Shown in pieces: positions 7,490 through 16,988 of a stretch of 64,000 nucleotides of DNA. Numbering within the stretch: the stretch's first letter is position 1; each line of letters opens with the position of its first letter. Position numbers and translations under genes: made by a program. The DNA comes from Terrimicrobium sacchariphilum. Lineage in GTDB: Bacteria; Verrucomicrobiota; Verrucomicrobiia; Chthoniobacterales; Terrimicrobiaceae. The DNA lies in contig NZ_BDCO01000002.1 in assembly GCF_001613545.1 (NCBI RefSeq), positions 558,001 through 622,000 of the forward strand. Reading direction: 5' to 3'. Under the pieces are notes generated by a model. That model did not search any database and was not told the origin of the DNA. It saw only the letters and a program-made list of their open reading frames with translations.

Positions 7490-9337
7490 ATGTGCGGAAT
7501 TGTTGGATACGTTGGCAAGGCTGAGGCGGTGCCCGTTCTTTTGGACGGCCTGCGCAGGTTGGAGTACCGTGGATACGATTCCGCCGGGGTGGCGACACTC
7601 AACGGTCATGGCATCGAGGTTCGCAAATCGGTGGGCCGCATCGCGGAGCTCGCGCGGGTCATCGGCGAGTCGCCCGTGCATGGTCGCATCGGCATCAGCC
7701 ACACGCGCTGGGCCACGCATGGCGGCGTGACGAATGAGAACGCCCACCCGCACTACGACCAGAGCGGCAAGCTCGTCCTCGTGCACAATGGCGTGATCGA
7801 GAATTACCAGACCCTCCGTGAGCAACTCGAGGAGCGGGGGCATGTTTTTAAATCCCAGACGGATACCGAGGTGCTGGCGCATCTCATCGGCGAGGCCTTT
7901 GAGCGCAATGGCGACATCAGCCAGGCGGGACTCGTCACCGCGGTGCGCGAAGCCCTGCGGCAGGTGATCGGTACGTATGGCATCGGGGTGCTGCACTCGG
8001 CGTTGCCCGGCGTGCTGGTCGGCGCGCGGCGCGGCAGCCCGCTGGTCGTCGGCATCGGCAAAGGCGAGCATTTCCTCGCCAGCGACGTGAGCGCGATCGT
8101 GGCGCACACCCGCGAGGCGGTGTACCTGAATGACTACGAGATCGTGGCCTTGCGCGAGGATGGGTTTGATATCTCCACGCTGGCCGGGTCGGGCGTGAGC
8201 TTTCAGGTGAGCAAGGTCGAGTTCTCTGCTGAGGACGTCGACAAGGGGACGTACCCCCACTACATGCTCAAGGAGATCTACGAGCAGCCGAATTCCGTGC
8301 GCGACGCGATGCGCGGCCGCCTTTCGCCCGAGGAGGCGACGGCCAAGCTGGGCGGGCTGAACATGACGAACGCCGACCTGCGTTCCGTCGAGCGCATCAT
8401 TCTCTGCGGCTGCGGCACGGCGTTTCACGCGGCGATGGTGGGCGAGTACCTTATCGAGTCGCTCGCGCACATCCCGGTGGAGTGCGAGTTTGCCAGCGAG
8501 CTGCGCTATCGCAACCTGCCGACCGACCGCGACACGCTGGTCTTTGTCATCAGCCAGAGCGGCGAGACGGCGGATACGCTGGCGGCCTTGCGCGAGAGCC
8601 AGCGCAAGGGTCACCGTACCTTAGGCATCTGTAACAGCGTCGGCAGCACGATCGCCCGCGAGAGCGACGGCGGCGTCTACATGCACGCCGGGCCGGAGAT
8701 CGGCGTGGCGGCGACGAAGTCCTTTACCTCGCAGCTCACGATCATGACGCTGCTGGCGACCCTGCTCGGCCGCATTCGTTACCTTAGCTATGCCGAGGGT
8801 TTGGAAATCCTCGCCAACCTCGAGCGCCTGCCTGCTCTGGTCTCGCAGACACTGGAACTCGACGCCCAGGTGGCAGCCATCGCGAAGAAATACGCGAAGG
8901 CGCCCAACTTCCTCTTCATGGGCCGCCAGGCGAACTACCCGATCGCTTTGGAAGGTGCCCTCAAGCTCAAGGAAATCAGCTACATCGCCGCCTCGGGCTA
9001 CCCCAGCGCCGAGCTGAAGCATGGCGTGATCGCCCTGGTCAACGAGGTGACGCCCTCGGTCTTCATCGCGCCGCGAGACGCGGTCTTTGAGAAGAACGTG
9101 AGCAACATCGAGGAGGTCAAGGCGCGCAAGGGTCCGGTGATCGCCATCGGCACCGAGGGCAACGACCATCTCGACAAGGTGGCCGATGAGGTAATCCGCA
9201 TCCCGCAGTCGCCCGATTATATCACCCCGATTCTCGCCTCGATCCCGCTCCAGTTGCTCGCCTACCACATCGCCGCCGAACTCGGCTGCGACGTCGACAA
9301 GCCCCGCAATCTGGCGAAGAGCGTGACGGTGGAGTAG
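7490..9337 (+). CDS. glmS: Glutamine-fructose-6-phosphate aminotransferase (isomerizing)
   Basis: GlmS converts fructose-6-phosphate and glutamine to glucosamine-6-phosphate, the entry to peptidoglycan and lipopolysaccharide amino sugars. The 615-residue protein starts MCGIVGYVG, so Cys2 becomes the N-terminal nucleophile of the Ntn glutaminase domain (1-240; RRLEYRGYDSAG, HTRWATHGG). Two SIS sugar-isomerase domains follow (about 290-430 with CGTAFHA and SQSGETADT; 460-600 with EGALKLKEISYI). The C terminus is the conserved DKPRNLAKSVTVE. The spacer of 67 bases to glgC is too short for a GlmS ribozyme, so no ribozyme-type control is suggested. A weak purine-rich ribosome site (AAAGAGA) precedes the ATG. 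Confidence 0.97.
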   Translation: MCGIVGYVGKAEAVPVLLDGLRRLEYRGYDSAGVATLNGHGIEVRKSVGRIAELARVIGESPVHGRIGISHTRWATHGGVTNENAHPHYDQSGKLVLVHNGVIENYQTLREQLEERGHVFKSQTDTEVLAHLIGEAFERNGDISQAGLVTAVREALRQVIGTYGIGVLHSALPGVLVGARRGSPLVVGIGKGEHFLASDVSAIVAHTREAVYLNDYEIVALREDGFDISTLAGSGVSFQVSKVEFSAEDVDKGTYPHYMLKEIYEQPNSVRDAMRGRLSPEEATAKLGGLNMTNADLRSVERIILCGCGTAFHAAMVGEYLIESLAHIPVECEFASELRYRNLPTDRDTLVFVISQSGETADTLAALRESQRKGHRTLGICNSVGSTIARESDGGVYMHAGPEIGVAATKSFTSQLTIMTLLATLLGRIRYLSYAEGLEILANLERLPALVSQTLELDAQVAAIAKKYAKAPNFLFMGRQANYPIALEGALKLKEISYIAASGYPSAELKHGVIALVNEVTPSVFIAPRDAVFEKNVSNIEEVKARKGPVIAIGTEGNDHLDKVADEVIRIPQSPDYITPILASIPLQLLAYHIAAELGCDVDKPRNLAKSVTVE

Positions 9338-9433
9338 GAGCAGTCCTCCTCCTTCGGATCGGCAAGATTCTGGCGGAGGCGGCGGATCGGACGACGAAAC
9401 GCCGCTTGGCTAAGATTTTTCAATTAACTGGTC

Positions 9434-10084
9434 GTGCAAGTTTTCGACTTCTCCGCCGCGGAGAAACATCTCGCGAAAGCCGATCCGGTGATGCGCGGGT
9501 TGGTCCGTCAGTTTGGGCCGGTGTCGATCGGGGAGGAGGAGCGGCGGCAGAGCCTGTTTGAGTCGCTGGTGCGGGCGATTGCGAATCAGCAACTGAGCGG
9601 GCGGGTGGCGGATGTGATCCTCGGGCGCTTTGTGAAGTTGTTCCCGGGGAAGAAGTTCCCGGCGGCCAGGGACCTGGCGGCGGTGACGGATGAGGAGATT
9701 CGCGCGGCGGGGTTTTCATGGGCGAAGATCGCAGCGGTGCGCGACCTCGCGGCCAAGGTGATCGATGGCACGGTGCCGACGGCGGCAAGGATTCATAAGC
9801 TTTCCGACGCGGAGATCATTGAGCGGCTTACGGCGGTGCGGGGCATTGGGCAATGGACGGTCGAGATGTTGCTCATTTTCAAACTCGGCAGGCCCGACGT
9901 CCTGCCCGTCGACGATCTCGGCGTGCGCCAGGGGTTTACACGCGCCTATGGATTGGGTGAACCCGTGAAGCCCAGGGCGCTACGGGAATACGGCGAACTC
10001 TGGCGGCCGTATCGCACTGTGGTCACGCTGTATCTGTGGCGTGTGATGAAGGCTGCGGGCGACGGTGGCGCACCGGCGATTTAG
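9434..10084 (+). CDS. AlkA-type DNA-3-methyladenine glycosylase
   Basis: Base-excision repair glycosylase of the helix-hairpin-helix superfamily. The 216-residue protein lacks the N-terminal domain of E. coli AlkA and matches the compact type. It has FESLVRAIANQQLSGRVAD (helical core), the HhH motif LTAVRGIGQWTVEMLLIF, and the catalytic Asp in DVLPVDDLGVRQG. Substrates would be alkylated purines such as 3-methyladenine. The start is GTG at 9434. It lies about 100 bases downstream of glmS on the same strand with its own interval, so cotranscription is possible but not shown. Confidence 0.9.
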   Translation: MQVFDFSAAEKHLAKADPVMRGLVRQFGPVSIGEEERRQSLFESLVRAIANQQLSGRVADVILGRFVKLFPGKKFPAARDLAAVTDEEIRAAGFSWAKIAAVRDLAAKVIDGTVPTAARIHKLSDAEIIERLTAVRGIGQWTVEMLLIFKLGRPDVLPVDDLGVRQGFTRAYGLGEPVKPRALREYGELWRPYRTVVTLYLWRVMKAAGDGGAPAI

Positions 10085-10378
10085 CGCGTGGATCAAAAAA
10101 ACTGCGTATCCCGGAGTGGCTGGGTCGCCCGGCTGGTAATCGGGTGAGTGGGCGGTGTTGCGGAGATCCCGGGTCGGTTTGATGGGAGCGCAAGCCATTG
10201 GCCGAAAAGGACAAGCTCTTCAGCTTGAGGTTTTGTTGTGAAGCGTTGTTGCAAAAGGTGGGTGTGGGATGATTAGAGTTCCGGTGAATTTGCAAGGGGG
10301 ATTATCTAAGTTTTTTTAAGCTAAATTCCGGTGGTTCCCTTGACAAAGGAAAAGGCTGCATGACCTTTCTTCAGTGCT

Positions 10379-10975
10379 ATGTGTCGCCGGTATACGCGAT
10401 TCGTGGTGCTTGAAGGAGTGGTGTTAGCGATAGTGGTAGGGGTATTGTGGTCCGGCTGTGCAGATCCTGCTTTTCAAGCCTATCAGTCCACTCCCATATT
10501 CGGGAAGTCGCGCGGCATTGTGCGCAACGGGCATGCCTATCAATATCAGTTCCGGTATCGCGGCGGCCTGGTTACCTATGAAGGGTGGAGGGGCGGCGTC
10601 TGGTCCATGGATGGAAGTCGCAGACCGGTCGGCGTGGCGCACGCCATGGAGCCCGGGCAGGCTCCCCCGTTTCCGAATGGATGTCTGGTCTATGCCTGCA
10701 TGAGGGCGGAGGAAATGCGCATCGGGTGGCAGCCGGGAAGGCGTTCCCAGGTGATCGCCTATTATCGAGGGGATGGATCAGGTCATGCATTTGTGGTCTA
10801 TGACCTGCCCGAGGGGGTGTTTGGGGAGGATAACCTGGGGCGCAAGGTGAGGCTCCCGGACTGGAAGAACCGTACCTCGAGCGAGGCGCTGCGGCTGGCG
10901 ACGGCTTTTTGTCAGCAGACGAAGGCGCGGCGCTCCTCCTATCCCCGGGAGGCTTCCTTTATCGGAATGTACTAA
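10379..10975 (+). CDS. Lipoprotein, possible transglutaminase-like cysteine-protease fold
   Basis: A 198-residue protein with a signal sequence and lipobox LWSGC (Cys27). The second half has the spacing of a papain/transglutaminase-like triad: Cys102 in FPNGCLVYAC, His136 in DGSGHAFVVYD and Asp151 in FGEDNLGRKV. The segment GHAFVVYD...EDNLG resembles the GHAVLVV...LDNL pattern of bacterial transglutaminase-like cysteine proteinases. I regard this as a suggestion only: the protein is short and the Cys context is not typical. A TTGACA at 10340-10345 could be a -35 element, but no convincing -10 follows. It stands alone between the glycosylase gene and pckG. Confidence 0.6.
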   Translation: MCRRYTRFVVLEGVVLAIVVGVLWSGCADPAFQAYQSTPIFGKSRGIVRNGHAYQYQFRYRGGLVTYEGWRGGVWSMDGSRRPVGVAHAMEPGQAPPFPNGCLVYACMRAEEMRIGWQPGRRSQVIAYYRGDGSGHAFVVYDLPEGVFGEDNLGRKVRLPDWKNRTSSEALRLATAFCQQTKARRSSYPREASFIGMY

Positions 10976-11142
10976 GCCTTGTGCCCGGTGAGTCATGGGC
11001 GGGCTTGTCTGACTAATGCAACGGATTGCTTAGTTTCGGAGATGCCTGGGTTGTTCTTTGGGTGATGCGTTTCTGGCGCAGGCCATTTGAGGTTTGCAAT
11101 CTGCGTGCGCTCTCGCTTATTTGCGGGGAACCTCACAGAGAG

Positions 11143-12996
11143 ATGAAAAACCCACGGAAATCCGGGAAGGCTGCAGTGCGGGCCGGCTCCCGACCCCTCG
11201 CCAAGAACAAACACCTCCTCAAGTGGATCGACAAGATCGCTGCATTGACGAAACCCGACGCCATTCACTGGGTGGATGGCTCGCAGGAAGAGTACGATGC
11301 GCTTTGCGAACAGCTCGTCCAGGGAGGAACCTTCACTCGGCTGAACCAGGAAAAGTGGCCGGGCTGTTTTTACGCCAAGTCCGATCCGACCGATGTGGCT
11401 CGCGTGGAGGATCGCACATTCATCTGCTCGCTGTCCAAGGATAATGCCGGGCCGACGAACAACTGGGTGAACCCTTTCGAAATGCGGCGCACGCTGAAGG
11501 GACTCTTCGACGGCTGCATGAAGGGGCGCACGATGTATGTGCTGCCCTTCTCGATGGGGCCGATCGGCTCGCCCATGTCGCAGATCGGCGTGGAATTGAC
11601 CGATTCCCCGTACGTGGTCGTCAATATGCGCATCATGGCGCGCATCGGCCTCGAGGTCTTCCGCGAGATCGATGCCAGCAACAAGCGCGTGGTGCCGTGC
11701 GTGCACTCGGTCGGCGCTCCGCTTGAACCCGGCCAGGCCGATGTGCCATGGCCGTGTAATAAAGAGAAGTACATCGTCCATTTCCCGGAAACCCGTGAGA
11801 TCTGGAGCTACGGCTCGGGTTACGGCGGCAACGCGCTGCTGGGCAAGAAGTGCTTCGCCCTGCGCATCGCCTCCAACATGGCCCGCGACGAAGGCTGGAT
11901 GGCCGAGCACATGCTCATCCTCGGGGTTGAAGCCCCGACGGGCGAAAAGACCTATGTGGCGGCGGCTTTCCCGAGCGCCTGCGGCAAGACGAACTTTGCC
12001 ATGCTCATCCCGCCGAAGCATTTCCAGGATCAGGGCTGGAAGGTCTGGACGGTCGGCGACGACATTGCCTGGCTGAAGCCGGACGCCCATGGCCATCTGC
12101 GGGCGATCAATCCGGAGGCGGGTTTCTTCGGTGTCGCGCCGGGAACCTCGGCCAAGACGAATCCCAACGCCATGGCGTCGCTTTCCAAGAACACGATCTT
12201 TACCAACGTCGCGCTCACGCCGGATGGCGGAGTGTGGTGGGAGGGAATGACCGACGAGCCGCCAAAATCCTGCCTCGACTGGCAGGGCAAGAAGTGGACG
12301 CCGGCCATTGGCGCGAAGAAGGGCACGAAGGCAGCGCACCCGAATGCGCGCTTCACCGCCCCGGCCTCGCAGTGCCCGTCGATCGATCCCGCGTGGGAGG
12401 ACCCCGAGGGCGTGCCGATCAGCGCCATTATCTTTGGCGGACGCCGCGCCACCACGATGCCGCTCATCTTCCAGGCCTTCAACTGGAGCTCCGGTGTCTA
12501 TATCGGTGCGACCATGGGTTCCGAGATGACGGCGGCCGCTGCCGGCACGATCGGCAAGGTGCGCCGCGACCCGATGGCGATGCTGCCCTTCTGCGGATAC
12601 CACATGGGCGATTACTTCCGCCATTGGATCAAGATGCAGCGCACGCTCAACGAGACGCCGCGCGTCTTTCACGTGAACTGGTTCCGCAAGGACAAGGACG
12701 GCAAGTTCCTCTGGCCCGGCTTTGGCGAAAACATGCGTGTCCTGCGCTGGGTCGTCGATCGTGCCCGGGGCCGAGGCATCGCCAAGGAGACTCCGCTCGG
12801 CTGGCAGCCGCGGTATGAAGATATCGACTGGGAGGGACTGAAGTTCCCGAAGGAGAAATTTGAGGAGCTCCAGGCCGTGGAGCGCGACTCCTGGAGGCAC
12901 GAGGTGCTGGGCCAGGAAGAACTCTTCCTCGACCTCCATGATCACCTGCCGAAGGAGATGGTCTACGAGCGCGAGCTGCTGATCTGTCGTCTCTAG
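11143..12996 (+). CDS. pckG: Phosphoenolpyruvate carboxykinase (GTP)
   Basis: Catalyses GTP-dependent oxaloacetate to phosphoenolpyruvate, for gluconeogenesis and anaplerotic balance. The start at 11143 ([15 protein letters not shown]) follows a purine-rich AGAGAG and gives 617 residues, the normal length. An upstream in-frame start would add 39 unlikely residues. Family features: [27 protein letters not shown], the GTP-class P-loop FPSACGKTN (about 276), the metal/GTP segment [10 protein letters not shown], and the C-terminal [14 protein letters not shown]. The presence of the GTP enzyme rather than the ATP (PckA) type fits several Verrucomicrobiota. It is monocistronic as far as visible. 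Confidence 0.96.
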   Translation: MKNPRKSGKAAVRAGSRPLAKNKHLLKWIDKIAALTKPDAIHWVDGSQEEYDALCEQLVQGGTFTRLNQEKWPGCFYAKSDPTDVARVEDRTFICSLSKDNAGPTNNWVNPFEMRRTLKGLFDGCMKGRTMYVLPFSMGPIGSPMSQIGVELTDSPYVVVNMRIMARIGLEVFREIDASNKRVVPCVHSVGAPLEPGQADVPWPCNKEKYIVHFPETREIWSYGSGYGGNALLGKKCFALRIASNMARDEGWMAEHMLILGVEAPTGEKTYVAAAFPSACGKTNFAMLIPPKHFQDQGWKVWTVGDDIAWLKPDAHGHLRAINPEAGFFGVAPGTSAKTNPNAMASLSKNTIFTNVALTPDGGVWWEGMTDEPPKSCLDWQGKKWTPAIGAKKGTKAAHPNARFTAPASQCPSIDPAWEDPEGVPISAIIFGGRRATTMPLIFQAFNWSSGVYIGATMGSEMTAAAAGTIGKVRRDPMAMLPFCGYHMGDYFRHWIKMQRTLNETPRVFHVNWFRKDKDGKFLWPGFGENMRVLRWVVDRARGRGIAKETPLGWQPRYEDIDWEGLKFPKEKFEELQAVERDSWRHEVLGQEELFLDLHDHLPKEMVYERELLICRL

Positions 12997-13103
12997 GATT
13001 GCAAAAGATCCGCCAGTCCGGTAGATAAAGCCGGACTGGTCAGGATCTTACGCACCCAGCGAAAGAGCGGAACGGTGGCGGGAGAAGTTCAGTAACTTTT
13101 TCC

Positions 13104-13131
13104 TTGCGTCCCCGTGCGCCCTGCCTAGTAT
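13104..13131 (+). promoter_or_regulatory. Promoter of rpsL-rpsG
   Basis: TTGCGT at 13104-13109, a 16-base spacer and TAGTAT at 13126-13131. The predicted start near 13138 leaves a leader of about 87 bases before rpsL. The leader is purine-rich but I see no clear S7 binding-site mimic. Confidence 0.5.
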
Positions 13132-13224
13132 CTACCCTCCCTCGTCAAACCGAGGAGAAAAGAGGCTTGGCACCGGCCAGCTCTTCGTCTCACAGAGTTT
13201 CACCCGAGGAAACCGGATTACTCA

Positions 13225-13638
13225 ATGCCCACTATTAATCAATTGGTCCGCAAAGGACGCAGCAAGGTGACTGTGAAGTCGAAGTCGCCGGCGCTCGTGA
13301 AGTGCCCGCAGCGTCGCGGCGTTTGCGTGCAGGTGATGACCCGCACGCCCAAGAAGCCCAATTCCGCCCTCCGCAAGGTCGCCAAGGTTCGTCTCACGAA
13401 CGGGCAGGAAGTCATCGCCTACATTCCGGGCGAGGGACACAATCTTCAGGAACACTCGATCGTTCTCGTCCGTGGTGGACGTGTGAAGGATCTGCCGGGT
13501 GTTCGTTATCACATCGTACGCGGTACGCTCGACAGCCTCGGGGTTGACGGTCGCCGTCGCGGACGTTCCAAGTACGGAGCCAAGCGCCCGAAACCCGGTC
13601 AGGAAGACACCAAGGGTGCGAAGGGCAAGAAGAAATAG
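13225..13638 (+). CDS. rpsL: 30S ribosomal protein S12
   Basis: S12 sits at the decoding centre of the 30S subunit and governs translational accuracy. The 137-residue sequence is complete: [11 protein letters not shown] start, the CPQRRGVC and [17 protein letters not shown] blocks, [24 protein letters not shown] and a lysine-rich tail ([10 protein letters not shown]) longer than E. coli S12. The streptomycin-site lysine in TPKKPNSA is wild type. It is followed six bases later by rpsG, as in str operons. Confidence 0.98.
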   Translation: MPTINQLVRKGRSKVTVKSKSPALVKCPQRRGVCVQVMTRTPKKPNSALRKVAKVRLTNGQEVIAYIPGEGHNLQEHSIVLVRGGRVKDLPGVRYHIVRGTLDSLGVDGRRRGRSKYGAKRPKPGQEDTKGAKGKKK

Positions 13639-13644
13639 CACGCC

Positions 13645-14118
13645 ATGTCACGTCGTCGCCGAGTCATTCACAAGGAAGTCAAGAAAGACGCCCGCTACGC
13701 CAGTCCGGTCGTAGCCCGTCTCATCAGCGCAGTCATGAACTGCGGCAAGAAGAGCATCGCCGAGCGCATCGTCTACACCGCGATCGACAAGTCCCGCGAG
13801 GGAACCGATACGGTCGACCCGCTCGAGACACTGCACAAGGCCATCGAAAACGCCAAGCCGCGTCTCGAGGTGAAGAGCCGCCGCGTGGGTGGCGCCACCT
13901 ACCAGGTGCCGATGGAAGTGCCGGCCGATCGTCAGATCGCCCTCGCCATGCGCTGGTTGGTCACGTTCGCGAACAACCGCAAGGGTGTTCCGATGGAAAA
14001 CGCTCTCGCTTACGAGCTTAAGGACGCAGCTGCCGGTCAGGGCAACGCGATCAAGAAGCGCGACGATATGCACAAGATGGCCCAGGCCAACCGTGCGTTC
14101 GCTCACTTCCGCTGGTAG
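13645..14118 (+). CDS. rpsG: 30S ribosomal protein S7
   Basis: S7 is a primary 16S rRNA binder that organises the 30S head. It has 157 residues, the full family length, beginning MSRRRRVIHKEVKKD, with LISAVMNCGKKSIAERIVY, the beta-hairpin VGGATYQVPMEV and ALRWLV-type helices. Six bases separate it from rpsL. A strong terminator directly follows, so fusA and tuf, the usual next genes of the str operon, are not part of this transcript. Confidence 0.98.
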   Translation: MSRRRRVIHKEVKKDARYASPVVARLISAVMNCGKKSIAERIVYTAIDKSREGTDTVDPLETLHKAIENAKPRLEVKSRRVGGATYQVPMEVPADRQIALAMRWLVTFANNRKGVPMENALAYELKDAAAGQGNAIKKRDDMHKMAQANRAFAHFRW

Positions 14119-14141
14119 TTCTCCAATCTCCAGTTGGTTTT

Positions 14142-14176
14142 AAAAAAGAGCGGCCTGAAAAGGTCGCTCTTTTTTT
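14142..14176 (+). terminator. Intrinsic terminator after rpsG
   Basis: An A-run (14142-14147) precedes the 9-bp stem GAGCGGCCT / AGGTCGCTC (14148-14156 with 14161-14169, one G-T pair) closed by a GAAA tetraloop, followed by seven T. The A and T tracts make it plausible in both directions. Confidence 0.9.
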
Positions 14177-14806
14177 GTGCCCGGATGGCAGGGCTTTCAC
14201 GCGAGAATCGTTGCCCCGTCGGGATGCCGCGATATGTGGTGGACGCGCGAGGGGAGCGTAAGGCGCCCGGTCGGAATGGGCTGGAGGCGGGTCGGGGCGG
14301 TTTCATTTCCATCTCTCACTGATTCCTTGCGGCGCTGGGAGGTATCCCCTGTCCTCGTGACCCTCGGGCGGCAGCCCGGTGGGATCGCGGCCTGGCTTCT
14401 GTCGATTTGGCGGCCATCTGGCACGCTCGCTATCTTTCATCCAGACGCCGTAACGGCTGAACAATATGGCGGATCATCGAACTGCGAGGCGGTCGTTCGA
14501 TGGCGTCGGGTGACGCGATGGGCGGCTCGCTTTCCTTTGCCTGCGCCGGGATGCCGCCGCGATCTCATCCGATCCGACAGGGTGCGCGCGGGCATGTGTC
14601 GCTAGCGGTTGCGGCAATCACCCAAGCTGCCGGTGACGTTGAGCCGTGGGAAGAGCGAAGGGCGTGTTGTCACGCCGGGCGGGGGCGTTGCGCTGCCATC
14701 GTGCGCTTGATCCAAGCTCTCGTCAGGACCCGAGCCCCTCCTTTTCCAAAGGCCTGCCAGCCCGCTGTGCCTGTCCGCTTTTGGAAACTGTCTATGGGAC
14801 GAAGTG
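14177..14806. other. Intergenic interval without a supported gene
   Basis: About 630 bases between the rpsG terminator and the LysR gene. Open frames exist on both strands but overlap one another, have arginine/proline/serine-rich low-information products and no recognisable motif. I see no RNA gene or clear repeat. Confidence 0.5.
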
Positions 14807-15709
14807 CTAGCGTTTCCCGGGCGACCCGAGTAGCCGCACAAAATCCGCGAGAGGCGGAGCGGGGCTGGCCTTTTTATAGACGAAGGTGTGGTCGAGGGTG
14901 GGCGGTTTGCGGCCGGGGAGGGGGCGGATGGTGACGCCTTGCGCGAGGAATCTGCCCATCGTCACGGGGAGGAGGCTGATGCCCTGGCCTGCGGCGACCA
15001 TGGTGAGCACGGCGGCGACGCGCTCGGACTCCTGCACGATGCGGGGCTTGAAACCCTCGGCGGCGCAGAGGGTATCGAATTGACGTCGGAAGGCCGGGGC
15101 GGCTTCGCGGGAGACCATGATCCAGCCTTCGTCGCGGAGGCGGGCGATGGGGAGCGAACGCGCGGCGGCCAGCGGGTGCGCGGCGGGGAGGGCGATGCCG
15201 AGGGGTTCGCGCTGCCAGATGAAGCTCGCGAGACCGCGGCGCAGGGAATGCGGCGGCGCGCCGAGGAAGGCCCCGTCGATCTTCCCCTCCGACAGTGCCT
15301 CCAGCTGCGCGGCGGGCGAGAGATCCTCAAGAGCGATCTGGCAGTGCGGGTGCGCCTCGCGAAAGGTCTGGAGCAGGCGGACGAGGGATTCGTCGAGCAG
15401 CGCGCCGACGAACCCGATGCGCAGCCGCGTGACCTCGCCCCCGGCGGCGCGGAGCACGGCATCGCGCGCGGCGTCGAGGCGCTGGAGCACGGCGCGGGCG
15501 TCCTCCAGGAAGAGCCGCCCGGCGGCGGTGATCGCGACCGAGCGCGTGCTGCGCTCCAGCAGCGGGCAGCCGAGCTTTTCCTCCAGCGACTGGATTTGCC
15601 GCGTGAGCGGAGGCTGGCTGAGATTCAGCCGACGCGCGGCGCGGGAAAAGTTCAGCTCCTCCGCGACGGCGGTGAAGCACTCCAGCTCGCGGATGGTCGG
15701 GCGATTCAT
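14807..15709 (-). CDS. LysR-family transcriptional regulator
   Basis: A 300-residue regulator with the N-terminal winged helix of LysR proteins (IRELECFTAVAEELNFSRAA, LNLSQPPLTRQIQSLEEKLG, ITAAGRLFLEDA). The effector-binding domain of two alpha/beta lobes follows (LRIGFVGALLDES; DGAFLGAP; GISLLPVTMG). It is divergent from a SAM methyltransferase gene, the usual LysR arrangement, so that gene is the likely target. A T-N11-A dyad overlaps its own start codon, consistent with autoregulation. The effector is unknown; the pattern near the hinge resembles BenM/CatR-like members, but I would not assign a ligand. Confidence 0.9.
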   Translation of the reverse strand: MNRPTIRELECFTAVAEELNFSRAARRLNLSQPPLTRQIQSLEEKLGCPLLERSTRSVAITAAGRLFLEDARAVLQRLDAARDAVLRAAGGEVTRLRIGFVGALLDESLVRLLQTFREAHPHCQIALEDLSPAAQLEALSEGKIDGAFLGAPPHSLRRGLASFIWQREPLGIALPAAHPLAAARSLPIARLRDEGWIMVSREAAPAFRRQFDTLCAAEGFKPRIVQESERVAAVLTMVAAGQGISLLPVTMGRFLAQGVTIRPLPGRKPPTLDHTFVYKKASPAPPLADFVRLLGSPGKR

Positions 15710-15722
15710 ACGTAAAAGGTAT
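15708..15722. promoter_or_regulatory. Candidate LysR operator
   Basis: ATAC-N7-GTAT, which contains T-N11-A, overlaps the LysR start codon and faces the divergent methyltransferase gene. It matches the family's generic box; one site only, so moderate support. Confidence 0.4.
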
Positions 15723-15780
15723 TAATCCGATGCAATACTGGCAATTCCGAAATACCGGAGGGGGCGGTAAAGTGCGCGGC

Positions 15781-16509
15781 ATGACGACAGCAGCAGCATT
15801 CGCCGGGAAATCGACGCTCGAGGAAATCCGCGAGCGGTTCGACCACGACGTGGAGCGTTTCAGCAACCTGGAGACGGGCCAGCAGGCGACGATCGACGCG
15901 CCGCTGGTGCTCGACCTGGTGGCGGCTGCCGCCGCGAGCCATGTGCCGCGCGACGGGCGGCTGCTCGACCTCGGCTGCGGCGCGGGAAATTTCACCCTGC
16001 GCGTGATGCAGGAGACCGGCCCGCTGCATTGTCACCTCGCGGACCTGAGCCAGCCCATGCTGGACCGGGCGCGGTCGCGCGTGGAGGCGGCAGGGGCGCG
16101 GAGCGTGGAGACGCGGCAGGGCGACCTGCGCGAGCTGGAGTTTGCCGACGGGACTTTCGACGTGATCCTGGCCGGGGCCGTGCTGCACCATCTGCGCGAG
16201 GATGCGGACTGGGAGCGCGTGTTTGCCCTGCTCCACCGCTGGCTGAAACCCGGCGGCCGCCTCTACGTGGCCGACCTGGTGTATTTTGACTCACCCGCGA
16301 TGCAGGCGATGATGTGGGCCCGCTACGGCGCGTACCTGGAATCCCTCGGTGGCCCGGCCTATCGCGAAAAGGTCTTCGCCTACATCGAGCGGGAGGACTC
16401 CCCGCGCTCGCTCCACTACCAGCTCGGCCTGTTGCAAAAAACGGGCTTCACCTCCTGGGACGTCCTGCACCGCAACAGCGTCTTCGCGTGCTACTTCGGA
16501 GAGAGGTAA
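15781..16509 (+). CDS. Class I SAM-dependent methyltransferase
   Basis: A 242-residue methyltransferase. Motif I is LLDLGCGAGNFTLRV, followed by the acidic end of strand 2 (LADLSQPMLDRA), motif II/III QGDLRELEFADGTFDVILAGAVLHHL and LKPGGRLYVADL. This is the UbiE/Methyltransf_25-like layout; the substrate cannot be told. The start is placed at MTTAAAFAGKS (15781) rather than the ATG at 15730, because the longer version would run through the LysR operator region. The C-terminal part (SLHYQLGLLQKTGFTSWDVLHRN) resembles small-molecule methyltransferases. It is likely controlled by the divergent LysR protein. Confidence 0.85.
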   Translation: MTTAAAFAGKSTLEEIRERFDHDVERFSNLETGQQATIDAPLVLDLVAAAAASHVPRDGRLLDLGCGAGNFTLRVMQETGPLHCHLADLSQPMLDRARSRVEAAGARSVETRQGDLRELEFADGTFDVILAGAVLHHLREDADWERVFALLHRWLKPGGRLYVADLVYFDSPAMQAMMWARYGAYLESLGGPAYREKVFAYIEREDSPRSLHYQLGLLQKTGFTSWDVLHRNSVFACYFGER

Positions 16510-16514
16510 TACCG

Positions 16515-16563
16515 GAACGGAAGGAAGAGGTCGAACAGAAGGAAGCGAAGGAAACGAAGGGCT
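16515..16563 (+). repeat. Dispersed AAGG-phased repeat, copy 1
   Basis: Just after the methyltransferase stop: GAACAGAAGGAAGCGAAGG with flanking copies of AAGG at about 9-base steps. Related copies lie at about 32.1, 34.8, 49.1, 49.2, 49.8, 49.9, 56.0-56.6 and 57.5 kb. Confidence 0.7.
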
Positions 16564-16649
16564 GCAACCTCCGGTGCTATTTCTCGGGGAGACGGATATC
16601 TTTCATCCAGTCACGTCTTCGTCTCGCTTCGGGATTTTCTCGGGGGAGG

Positions 16650-16988
16650 TCATGGCTGACGTTGATTATCCTCCTTGCTCTTCGGGGATGGGGGAAACCA
16701 AAACTGGGTCTCGTTGCCGGGCGTCCGGATGACGAGGCGCTGCGGTGTGTCGGCCCAGGAGGGATTGGAAAGGAACGGGCGCGGGTTGATCTGGATCAGC
16801 ATTGCCTCCACGAAGGCGGCGGGAGCGAAGACGCAGACCTCCCACGCGTGGGGAAAATCGCGGTAGTGAAAATACTCCCCCGCTCCGCGCGCCCGGCCGG
16901 AGTCCCTGGTGGCGAGCAGGACGTACGTCCCCACGTAGGCCACGACGGCCAGAGCCGCGAGGATGAGGACGACGCGCGCGCGCTTCAC
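16650..16988 (-). CDS. Small membrane-anchored protein
   Basis: A 112-residue protein starting at a GTG (16988) whose first bases overlap the TGA of the upstream lipoprotein gene (GTGA), a translational-coupling arrangement. It has one N-terminal transmembrane helix (ARVVLILAALAVVAYVGTYV) followed by an extracytoplasmic part with aromatic residues (EYFHYRDFPHAWEVCVFAPA, LIQINPRPFLSNPSW). No family recognised. The coupling argues that it works with the upstream lipoprotein. Confidence 0.6.
   Translation of the reverse strand: MKRARVVLILAALAVVAYVGTYVLLATRDSGRARGAGEYFHYRDFPHAWEVCVFAPAAFVEAMLIQINPRPFLSNPSWADTPQRLVIRTPGNETQFWFPPSPKSKEDNQRQP

Noticed and set aside
10993-12945. A 650-codon minus-strand frame opposite pckG
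   Set aside because: It is the antisense shadow of a well-conserved GC-rich gene, typical of such genomes, with no recognisable product.
14177-14934. Long plus- and minus-strand frames between rpsG and the LysR gene
   Set aside because: They overlap each other, have Arg/Pro/Ser-rich products with no motif, and one continues antisense into the LysR gene.
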